NCBI GenBank assembly: GCA_046329055.1
Contig: JAXLVK010000011.1
Coordinates: 1 to 64,000, forward strand
Direction of reading: 5' to 3'
Length of the DNA stretch: 64,000 nt
From: JADKCL01 sp046329055
GTDB taxonomy: Bacteria; Bacteroidota; Bacteroidia; J057; JADKCL01
Part shown: piece after piece, positions 44,413 through 54,100 of the stretch
Layout of the letters: the number at the start of each line of letters is the position of its first letter
Position numbering within the stretch: the stretch's first letter is position 1
Position numbers and translations under genes: made by a program
The notes under the pieces: model-generated
The model's input: the letters and a program-made list of their open reading frames with translations, nothing else
Told to the model about the DNA's origin: nothing
Databases searched by the model: none

Positions 44413-45101
44413 TCTCCTGCATCGCACTGGACGACGAGCCGCTGGCCTTGGAACTGATACGGGCTTATGCTGCGCAGGTGCCTTGGCTGGACCTGCGGAA
44501 AACCTTCACCCGAGCGAGCGAGGCGCGGCAATGGTTGGTGGATTTTCCGGTGGATTTGATCTTCCTGGACATCCAAATGCCGGACATCAACGGCGTCGAT
44601 TTCTACAAATCCGCCGGGCAGGAAACCCCAGTCATTTTCACCACCGCCTACAGCCAATACGCTGTCACTGGATTTGACCTCAAGGCGGTGGACTACCTCC
44701 TCAAGCCCTTCACCCTGAGCCGATTCGTTCAAGCGGCAGAACAAGCGAGGGTGTACATTCAGGCACGCCGTGACGATGCTCCTGCCGAGCAAAAAGTCTT
44801 GCAAGTCCGGGCGGAATACAGCCTCGTTTCCATCCCATTGGCCGAGATCCTCTACCTCGAAACCATGGACGATTACATCCGCATCCACATCGAGGGCCGC
44901 AAGCCTGTGATGACCTTGATGCGGATGCGACAGATGGAGGATCGCCTACCTGCCAATGAATTCGTGCGCATCCACCGGAGCTATATTGTGCCATTGGTGA
45001 GGATCGAGCGGGTCCGGAACAAGGTCGTGAGCATCGCCGGATTGGAGATCCCCATTGGCGGCACCTACGAGACCGAGTTCTGGGAACGCTTCAAGGGCTG
45101 A
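44409..45101 (+). CDS. LytTR family response regulator
   Basis: 230 residues. The receiver domain has acidic residues DDE at 8-10, phospho-acceptor Asp54 in LIFLDIQMPD, Thr in IFTTAYSQYA, and Lys in DYLLKPF. The LytTR DNA-binding domain is at ~135-230: ILYLETMDDYIRIHIEG, MRMRQMEDRLPANEFVRIHR and SYIVPLVRI. It is coupled to the kinase gene at 43411. LytTR proteins bind paired direct repeats upstream of their targets. The TonB receptor gene 72 bp downstream is the most likely regulated unit, but I could not identify a convincing LytTR repeat pair in that short gap. Confidence 0.94.
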   Translation: MISCIALDDEPLALELIRAYAAQVPWLDLRKTFTRASEARQWLVDFPVDLIFLDIQMPDINGVDFYKSAGQETPVIFTTAYSQYAVTGFDLKAVDYLLKPFTLSRFVQAAEQARVYIQARRDDAPAEQKVLQVRAEYSLVSIPLAEILYLETMDDYIRIHIEGRKPVMTLMRMRQMEDRLPANEFVRIHRSYIVPLVRIERVRNKVVSIAGLEIPIGGTYETEFWERFKG

Positions 45102-45173
45102 TTTTTGCCGAGACAATTCCCGCATTCCCCGATATCCCTCAACTCATGGGCCGATTCCTGCGAATTTCGAGGC

Positions 45174-47498
45174 ATGAATCGTTTTCTCCTCCTTTTGTCC
45201 TGCCTGTTATTGGCCACATTGGTGCAGGCACAATCCAAATACACCGTCAGCGGCACCGTCCGGGACCAAGGCTCCGGCGAGCTGATGATCGGCGTGGTTG
45301 TCAAGGTCTTGCCTGCGGGTGGCGGCAGCCCCGTCGGTGGTGCCAACAGCAACGATTACGGCTTCTACTCCATCACCTTGCCGGAGGGCGACTACCTGCT
45401 GCGGGTGGATTACCTGGGGTATGATTCATTGCAAATCCCCCTGAGCCTGCATGCGGCGCAGCGGCAGGACCTGGCATTGCAGGAGCGGTCGGTGCAGGTG
45501 CAGGACGTCGTGATCACCGGGCAAAAGGGCAATGAAAACGTCACGGACGCGCAAATGGGCGTGGTCAAACTGGACATGAAGACGGTGGCAAAAGTGCCCG
45601 TGATCTTCGGAGAACGCGATGTCCTCAAGACCTTGCAACTCATGCCCGGCGTCAAAAGCACGGGTGAGGGCAGCGGCGGGCTCTATGTCCGTGGTGGCGA
45701 AAGCAGCCAAAACCTCATCCTCCTCGACGAGGCGCCGGTTTACAATGCCTACCACCTCCTCGGCTTCTTCTCCACCTTCAATGCGGACGCGATCAAGGAC
45801 GTTTCCCTCTACAAGGGCACAGCGCCTGCACAATACGGCGGCCGGCTCAGCTCCGTCATCGATGTGAAGATGAACGATGGCAACAACCAGAAATACCATG
45901 TCAGTGGAGGCATTGGCTTGATTGCTTCCCACCTGAACGTCGAGGGGCCGATCGTGAAGGACAAAGGCTCCTTCCTCCTCACAGGGCGGCGTACTTATGC
46001 GGACGTCTTCCTCAACTTTTCCGACCAATTCAAAGGCAACAAGCTTTATTTCTACGACCTGAATGGCAAGGCGAGCTACAACCTGAACGACAAGAACCGC
46101 CTGTACCTGAGCGGGTATTTCGGCAGGGACAAGCTGGGGCTGGGAGCATTTGGCATCGATTGGGGCAACATGACCGGGACCTTGCGTTGGAACCACCTCA
46201 TCAGCAGCAAGTGGTTCAGCAATACTTCATTGATATTCAGTGATTACAGCTACAAGGTCGGCATCAATACCAGCTCCACAGAGTTTTCCCTCACCTCCCG
46301 AATCCGCGACTACAACGTCAAGCAGGAGTTCCAATACTTCGCCAGCCCCAAGCATACCCTCCGCATGGGTTTCAATGCCATCCATCACACCGTCACACCC
46401 GGTCAGGTGAGCCTCAGCGACACGGCGACCTTCCAGCCTCCCAAGGTCCAGGACCGCCAAGGGATTGAGAGTGCGGCATTTTTCGCTGGGGAATGGGAGG
46501 TCAGCACGCGACTGCACGTCGATTACGGCATCCGTGGCTCCATGTTCAACCTGCTCGGGGGCGGCAACTTTTATGGCTTCGATGAAGATGGGAATGTGCA
46601 GGACACCACCCATTACGACGACTGGTCAGTGGTCAAATCCTTCCTCAATCCAGAGCCGCGCCTGTCCATGAGCTACACCCTCGGCGCCTCCAACTCCCTC
46701 AAGGCTGCCTATACCCGCAACGCGCAATACCTCCACATGGTCACCAACGCCACCTCCACCACACCCACGGATGTTTGGCTGCTCAGCACGAACAATGTCA
46801 AGCCCGAGCTCTCCGACCAAGTCTCCCTCGGCTATTTCCACAACTTCAAGGAAGGCATGTACGAGACGAGCGCCGAGGTCTATTACAAGCAGCTCTACAA
46901 CCAACTCGACCTCCGCAATGGCGCCGACATCCAAGCCAATGAATTCATCGAAGGTGAGCTCGTTTCCGGCAAAGGCAGGGCCTACGGCCTCGAACTCTAC
47001 GCCAAAAAGACCCGCGGCGACCTCACGGGATGGGTCAGCTACACCCTGAGCCGCACCGAGCGCAACATCGCCACCATCAACGATGGCAATTGGTACCCCG
47101 CCAAGCAAGACGCGCTCCACGACCTCAGCGTCGTCGCCATGTACGACATCAGCAAGCGCGTCACCCTCGCAGGCACATTCGTCTTCCGCACCGGAAATGC
47201 CGTCACCTTCCCCACCGGGAAATACATCATCGATGGTCAGGTCACCTACCTCTACACCGAGCGCAACGGCTACCGCATGCCCGACTACCACCGCATGGAC
47301 CTGAGCCTCACCGTTCAAGGCAAGCCCCGGCCCAAGTACGAGAACTCCTGGAACTTCGCCTGTTACAATGTCTATGGCCGCCAAAATGCCTACTCCATCG
47401 ACTTCCAGGACGACCCCGACGACCCCACCAAGACCCAAGCCGTCAAAACCGCCCTCTTCCGCTGGGTCCCCTCCATCACCTACAACTTCAAATTCTGA
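45174..47498 (+). CDS. TonB-dependent receptor with carboxypeptidase-regulatory-like domain
   Basis: 774 residues from the ATG at 45174 (signal peptide MNRFLLLLSCLLLATLVQAQ). Residues ~24-105 are a carboxypeptidase-regulatory-like domain (YTVSGTVRDQGSGELMIGVV). The plug domain (~115-225) has PVIFGERDVLKTLQLMPGVK and GGLYVRGGESSQNLILLDEA, and a ~22-strand barrel follows, with the outer-membrane-type ending SITYNFKF. The length and plug sequence fit the group of Bacteroidota receptors that occur next to a DUF4249 lipoprotein, as here. The substrate is unknown. TonB-ExbBD energy is supplied from elsewhere. Confidence 0.93.
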   Translation: MNRFLLLLSCLLLATLVQAQSKYTVSGTVRDQGSGELMIGVVVKVLPAGGGSPVGGANSNDYGFYSITLPEGDYLLRVDYLGYDSLQIPLSLHAAQRQDLALQERSVQVQDVVITGQKGNENVTDAQMGVVKLDMKTVAKVPVIFGERDVLKTLQLMPGVKSTGEGSGGLYVRGGESSQNLILLDEAPVYNAYHLLGFFSTFNADAIKDVSLYKGTAPAQYGGRLSSVIDVKMNDGNNQKYHVSGGIGLIASHLNVEGPIVKDKGSFLLTGRRTYADVFLNFSDQFKGNKLYFYDLNGKASYNLNDKNRLYLSGYFGRDKLGLGAFGIDWGNMTGTLRWNHLISSKWFSNTSLIFSDYSYKVGINTSSTEFSLTSRIRDYNVKQEFQYFASPKHTLRMGFNAIHHTVTPGQVSLSDTATFQPPKVQDRQGIESAAFFAGEWEVSTRLHVDYGIRGSMFNLLGGGNFYGFDEDGNVQDTTHYDDWSVVKSFLNPEPRLSMSYTLGASNSLKAAYTRNAQYLHMVTNATSTTPTDVWLLSTNNVKPELSDQVSLGYFHNFKEGMYETSAEVYYKQLYNQLDLRNGADIQANEFIEGELVSGKGRAYGLELYAKKTRGDLTGWVSYTLSRTERNIATINDGNWYPAKQDALHDLSVVAMYDISKRVTLAGTFVFRTGNAVTFPTGKYIIDGQVTYLYTERNGYRMPDYHRMDLSLTVQGKPRPKYENSWNFACYNVYGRQNAYSIDFQDDPDDPTKTQAVKTALFRWVPSITYNFKF

Positions 47499-47553
47499 AC
47501 AGTCAATATCCCGGTCCTCCAAACCCATTCCCCATCTTCCAATCCATCCAAAT

Positions 47554-48178
47554 ATGAAACCCCAGCACAACACCTCACCCAAACCCTCCAACCCAAGGAA
47601 TCTCTCGTCCGTCATCCTTCATCTTTCATCCTTCATCCTTCATCTTCCATCCATCATCCTTCATCTTTCATCCTTCATCTTTCATCCTTCATCCCTGCAC
47701 CAGAGGCTTGCACCGAGGAAACCAGAAGTGCTCTCGAAGGGCTCGAAGGCCCTCCTCCTCCCAGCTCTTCTGCTGGCCTTCCTCCCCAGCTGCACCAGCA
47801 TCATCGAAGTCGATATCGATGCCGCTGAGCCCAAGCTCGTGATCGAAGCCGAAGTCAAGGACGGTCCCGGCCCCCAGAAGTCTTCCTGACCACTGAGCGC
47901 TGGCATCGACCAGCCTCTGTTTTCCCCGCCGCAACAGGCGCCACGGTGGTCATCACCGACGATTCCGGCCAGGCCGATACCCTCACCGAGGCCGCAACAG
48001 GCTATTTCCTGACCAGCCACCTCCAGGGGATTCCCGGACACACATACCACCTTGCCGTGGAACATGCCGGCATCTCCTACACCGCAACCCAGCACCATGC
48101 CCCAGCCAGTCGCCATTGACAGCATGTACAACATCTCCGCATCGGCACTGGGCAGTTCGCGCTATCCGGTTTTCATTG
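47554..48178 (+). pseudogene. DUF4249-type lipoprotein gene, frameshifted and lacking its 3' end
   Basis: The reading frame is open from the ATG at 47554, but the first clear protein signal is the lipoprotein leader LLLPALLLAFLPSC (lipobox Cys), for which GTG at 47728 is an alternative start. The mature part IIEVDIDAAEPKLVIEAEVK, then after a one-base loss near 47878 VFLTTERW, TGATVVITDDSGQADTL, GYFLTSHLQGIPGHTYHLAV and (after another shift near 48100) VAIDSMYNISASALG, matches DUF4249 in order. About 190 residues are present; the rest of the family domain is missing, cut off where the opposite-strand HYR gene begins. It would be the surface lipoprotein partner of the TonB receptor just upstream. 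Confidence 0.72.
47612..47695. repeat. Heptanucleotide tandem repeat, 12 units
   Basis: Twelve consecutive 7-mers, nearly all TCATCCT or TCATCTT (one CCATCCA and a final TCATCCC). They lie inside the open frame upstream of the DUF4249 lipoprotein leader, where they encode a VILHLSSF-type hydrophobic stretch. A 7-bp unit changes the reading frame when its number changes. Confidence 0.9.
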
Positions 48179-51100
48179 TCATCGCTGTTGCCGTTCACGT
48201 CGGTCACAGTCAACACCACGGTATTGGGTCCGGCGACGTTGGCGCAGGTGAAGTTGCTGTTGTTGAGGGTCAAGGAGGCTATCCTGCAGGCATCGGAGCT
48301 GCCGTTGTTCACTTGGCTGACAGTGAGGCTGCCAAGGCCCGCAGAGTTCAATTGGACGGTGACGTTCTGGCAAAGTGCGGTCGGAGGAATCACGTCTTGC
48401 ACCAGAACCGTGGAGGCACATGTGCTGGTATTACCGTGAATATCCGTCACCGTGAGCACCACTGTGTTCGGGCCAAGGTTGGCGCAGGTGAAGGAGCTGT
48501 TGTTCAAGCTCACGCTTGCAACGCCGCAGTTGTCGCTGCTGCCATTGTTCACGGCTGTCGTTGTGGTCGAGCCATTGCCTTGGGCATTCAGGGAGACGGT
48601 GACGTTGTTGCACAATGCGTTCGGCGCTTGGTTGTCCACCACCACGACGTTGAAGGTGCAGGAAGAGGTTCCTACGGCATTGGTCACGGTGACCGTCACG
48701 GCGGTTGTACCGACGGGGAAGGTGCTGCCGGATGCCTGGCTATAGGTCACTGTCGGGGTAGGAATACCCGTGAAGGTTGCCGCGTAGGTGGCGGTTCCGG
48801 TGCAAAGGCCGGGGGTATTGTTCACGGTGACAGTGGCCGGGCAGGTCACGGTCGGAGCCACGCCTTGGACGGTCACGGTGAAGGAGCAAGTGGTGGTAGC
48901 ACCATTGGCTGCGGTCACAGTGAAGGTGTTCGTGGTCGTGCCAATCGGGAAGGTTGCGCCAGAGGCGAGACCTGCGGTTTGGGCGGTGGTTGCACCAGCG
49001 CAGTTGTCAGAGCCGATCGGAGCTGTGTAGGTCACAGTCGCGCCTGCAGGGCTGGATGCCGTGGCCAAGATATTGCTCGGGCAGACAATCACCGGGGGTT
49101 GGTTGTCCACGACCGTCACAGTGAAGGAGCAGGTGGCAGTGTTGCCAGCTGCATCGGTCACCCGGAAGGTATTCGTGGTTACGCCGACAGCATAGCTTGC
49201 ACCGCTAGCAAAGCCAGCGATTTGGGTCGTTGTGGCGCCAGCGCAGTTGTCCGTGCCGACCGGAGCGGGTAGGTCACGTTGGCTCACGGCTGTCGTTGTC
49301 GTCGAGCCATTGCCTTGGGCATTCAGGGAGACGGTGACGTTGTTGCACAATGCGTTCGGCGCTTGGTTGTCCACCACCACGACGTTGAAGGTGCAGGAGG
49401 ACGTTCCCACAGCATTCGTCACGGTGACCGTCACGGCGGTTGTACCGACGGGGAAGGTGCTGCCGGATGCCTGGCTATAGGTCACTGTCGGGGTAGGAAT
49501 ACCCGTGAAGGTTGCCGCGTAGGTGGCGGTTCCGGTGCAAAGGCCGGGGGTATTGTTCACGGTGACAGTGGCCGGGCAGGTCACGGTCGGAGCCACGCCT
49601 TGGACGGTCACGGTGAAGGAGCAAGTGGTGGTAGCACCATTGGCTGCGGTCACAGTGAAGGTGTTCGTGGTCGTGCCAATCGGGAAGGTTGCGCCAGAGG
49701 CGAGACCTGCGGTTTGGGCGGTGGTTGCACCAGCGCAGTTGTCAGAGCCGATCGGAGCTGTGTAGGTCACAGTCGCGCCTGCAGGGCTGGAGGCCGTGGC
49801 CAAGATATTGCTCGGGCAGACAATCACCGGGGGTTGGTTGTCCACGACCGTCACAGTGAAGGAGCAGGTGGCAGTGTTGCCAGCTGCATCGGTCACCCGG
49901 AAGGTATTCGTGGTTACGCCGACAGCATAGCTTGCACCGCTAGCAAAGCCAGCGATTTGGGTCGTTGTGGCGCCAGCGCAGTTGTCCGTGCCGACCGGAG
50001 CGGTGTAGGTCACGTTGGCTGCACAAGCTCCAGTCGCTGCGTTCACGCTGATGTTGGCCGGGCAGGTGATGACTGGGGCTTGGTTGTCAATCACCGTCAC
50101 GGTGAAGGAGCAGATCGCGGTGTTGCCGCTTGCATCAGTCACACGGAAGGTGTTCGTGGTCACACCAACGGGGTAGCTCGCTCCGCTTGCGGAACCAGCA
50201 ATCTGAGTGGTGGTGGAACCTGCACAGTTGTCGGTGCCAACCGGTGCGGTGTAGTTCACCGTTGCTGCACAAGTTCCGGTCGCTGCATTCACGCTGATGT
50301 TCGCGGGGCAGGTGATCGCAGGTGGCGTATTGTCAACGCGGGTCACGTTGAGGTTGCAGGAGGCTGTGTTGCCGTTGATATCGGTGGCAGTGATGGTCAC
50401 CACTGTGGTTCCAAGACCTGTGACGGTGGTTCCGGAAGCTGGGGATTGCACCAAAGTGACCGCGCCGCAGTTGTCGGAGGACGTGGTGAGAGTGCGGTAA
50501 TCGGCCAGGGTTGCCGTGCAGGCGCCACCAAGCACCAGGCTCTGGGCAGATGGGCAGGACACCACAGGGGCGATATTGTCCCGGGTGATGGTGACATCGT
50601 CCTGGGAATCCACGCAAGCACCGTTGGGCAATGTCCAGCGGAACACGTTGGGGCCCACGCTCAGGCCATTGACCTGGGTGGTGGGGCTGTTGGCGTTGAC
50701 AAACGTGCCTGTGCCGGAAACCACCGTCCAGGTGCCGATGCCCGTTGCCGGGGTATTGGCTGCAAGCGTGGCGGAGGTGCCGCATTGGAATTGGTCAACT
50801 CCTGCATTGGAGGCGGTGAACTGGTCCACAGTGACAGCCACAGAGTTGGAAGTGGCCGCTCCGCATCCGACGCCCGTCGCGCTGACCACGACATTGTAGT
50901 AGCGAATGGCGGTGAGGGCTGTGGTGGTATAGGTGGCAGCCGTCGCGCCCACAATCGGTGTGAAGGTGACGTTATCTGTGGAGATTTGCCATTGGTAGCT
51001 GATTGAGCCTGTGCCGCCGCTCACGCTGCTGGTCAGGTTGGCTGTGCTGCCGCTGCAAATGGTGGTGCCGCCGCCAACGGTTGCCGTCAGGTCCGGCACA

Positions 51101-54100
51101 ACCGTCACCAACTGGGAGGGCGAATTCGCGGAACCGCAGCCGGCGCCCGTTGCGCTGACCACCACTCGGTAGTAGGTGCTGCTGGACAGGGTCGGGGTAG
51201 TGTAAGAGGGCGACGTTGCTCCAGGGATGTTTGTGAAGGTCACATTGTCCGAGGAGGACTGCCATTGGTAGGTGATGGCGCCCGTGCCGCCAGTCACAGA
51301 GCTGCTCAGTGTGGCATTACCGCCATTGCAGATGGTGGTGGCGCCTGCGGACGTGGCGACAAGGTTGCCAAACACAGTCACCGCGAAGCTACCTGATGTG
51401 GCCGGGTCACAGCTGGAACCTGTGCAGCTGTAGGTGGCGCGGTAATAGGTGGTGGCGGTCAGGGCTGGCGTGACATACGTGGTGGAGTTGGCCCCGGGGA
51501 TATTCGTGAAGGTCACGTTGTCGGTGGAGGACTGCCACTGGACCGTACAGGTACCGATGCCGCCGCTGACTGTGCTGGTGAGCGTGGCGGTGGCTCCTGA
51601 ACAAATGTTGGCAGCACCTGTCGCGGAAATGGTCGGATCCGGGGCCACGGTGATGGTCGCGGATGCACACGCCGTGGTATTGCAGGTGCCTGTGATGCGG
51701 ACGAAATAGGTGGTCGTGGTGGTCGGAAGCACCGTCAATGTGCTTCCCGAGCCCAAGAAGGTGCCGCCGCAACTTCCCGCATACCACTGGTAGCTGGCCC
51801 CGGTTCCCAATGAGCCGCCCACGGCGGTCAGTTGGGTGCTGCCGCCCACGCACATCGTGGACACCGTGGCGCTGACTGAGGTCGGGGCCACAGAGGCAGT
51901 CTGGAATGTGATCACGACATCATCCGTGGAGGCTGCGCAGGGGGCATTGGTGATGGACCACCGCAGGGTGTAGGACGAGCCAGCCGTTCCTGTGAAAGTC
52001 GAGGTAGGGCTGGCCGTGTTGGAGAATGATCCACCTACACCCGCGACCACCGTCCAAAGGCCCGTGCCGATGGAGGGAGTATTGGCCGCCAAGGTGACTG
52101 TCGTTGCACAGACCGTCTGGTCGGGGCCAGCGTTGGAGGCGGTGGGCAATGGGAGCACTGTCACGGCGCGGGATGCAGTCGCGGTGCAACCGACCCCACT
52201 CGTCACCGTGACCGTGTAGTTGGTGGTGGCACCGGGAGCCACGGTGATGGAAGCTGTGGTCGCACCCGTACTCCAGGCATAAGTTCCGCCACCGCTCGCG
52301 GTCAATGTTGTGGATTGACCTGTGCAGATGGTGTTGGTTCCTGTGATGGCTGCTGTCGGAAGTGCATTTACGGTCACTGTAGCCGATGCGGTGTTGACGC
52401 AACCTGCCGCACTTGTCACTGTGACGGTGTACAGGGTGGACGATGCTGGGTTCACAGTGATGGCTGCCGACGTGGCGCCAGTACTCCATATATATGTGCC
52501 ACCACCGCTTGCAGTCAGCGTCGTGGATTGGCCGGAACAGATGGAGAGGGTACCGGAGACCGATGCAGCAGGCAGCGGGTTCACTGTGACTGTCCGAGAA
52601 GCTGTCGCGGTACATCCGGCTGCACTCGTCACTGTCACTGTATAAGTAGTGGTCGCAGCAGGGCTCACGCTGATGCTGGCCGAGGTCGCGCCTGTGCTCC
52701 ACAGGTAGGTGCCGCCACCGCTTGCGGTCAAGGTGGTGCTTTGACCGCTACAGATGGTATTGGTGCCAGCGACCGCTGCCGTCGGCAACGCATTCACGAC
52801 CACGGTCGCGCTCGTGCTGTTCACGCAGCCCGCAGCGCTTGTGACGGTTACTGAATAGGTGGTATTCGAAGTGGGAGCTACGGTGATGGAGGCTGAGGTC
52901 GCACCTGTATTCCATAGGTAGGTGCCACCACCGCTCGCTGTCAATGTCGTGGACTGACCTGTACAGATCGAGGTCGTTCCAGAAATCGAGGGCGATGGCA
53001 ACGGATTCACTGTGACCGTCACCGAGGCGCAAGCTGTGGTATTGCATGTTCCGGATGCCCGGACGAAATAGGTCGTCGTCGAGGTGGGCGATACCGTCAA
53101 GGTGGGTCCGCTACCAATCACCGCGCTGGCGCAAGAGCCAGCAAACCATTGATAGCTCGCACCCGTTCCGAGGCTCCCCCCTACTTGGGTGAGCGTGGTG
53201 GAACCACCAGGACAGAGCGACGTCACCCCCGAGATGGAGGTTGGCTGCGTCGAAAGCGTATTTACCGTGACAGTCACAGGCACCCTGGCGCTTTCACAGC
53301 CAGTGGTGGTATTGTACTGCGATACATAGACTGTGGTCGTTGCCGAGTACGAGGCGGTATAGGAGTTGCCGGAAGCCAGCAATGTTCCACCTGAGGCTGC
53401 ATTGTACCATCGGAAGGAAAAGCCCAACCCGGCAGGGGTACCTGACAAAGTTGCTGAGCCTGCCCCACAGATGGTGGTGCCTGCAACGGATGGAGTTGCG
53501 GGGACTGCGTTCACGGTGATGGTCGTGCTGGAGCTGGCACTGCAAGGGGCCACACCAACAGTGTAGCTGATGGTATGGGTGCCGACACCAGCTGTGGATG
53601 GGGTGAAAATTCCCGTGGAAGATGTGCCGGGCCCACTCCAGGTGCCTCCCGCGTCAGCAGCGACGAGTTGGAAAGCAGGCGTATTTGCGCAGACTGGACC
53701 TGCAGGTGTGATGGCCGGGTTTGGCGCGCCTGCTTGAGCACCATTCGGCGCCAAAGTCAGCGTGAAGGAGGTGGGGCTACCCGCCTGCAGACCGCTCCAG
53801 TTCTCCACCACTACCATGATGTTCTGACCAGCGACCACGTTGGGAGCTGGCACAGAGGATGAACAGGTGTAGAAGGAGCCGAATTGGTTACAGCCACCCG
53901 CAGCTGCGGCGTAGTTGCAACCAATCTGGTTGGCAGTGTTCTGAATCGCTGTACACGGCGCTACACCTGTGGGCACGTTGAACACCGCCACGTCCAGGTA
54001 ACCGAAGTTGGTATTGCCCTGGATGAGCATGTTCAGCGGGCCGGACGTGGAGATGTTCAGCATGATGTAGGCCACATTGGGGCCGGACCAGTTCAGACAG

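Noticed and set aside
47612..47695. Heptamer tract considered as a CRISPR array
   Set aside because: Units are 7 bp with no spacers and there are no cas genes nearby.
48550..50020. 735-bp direct repeat considered as an insertion sequence or composite element
   Set aside because: There is no transposase, no terminal inverted repeats and no target duplication; it lies wholly within HYR coding repeats.
49279..51006. A 575-codon plus-strand open frame across the HYR gene (and 48052-49272)
   Set aside because: It is antisense to HYR repeats; its own repeats are only the complement of theirs.
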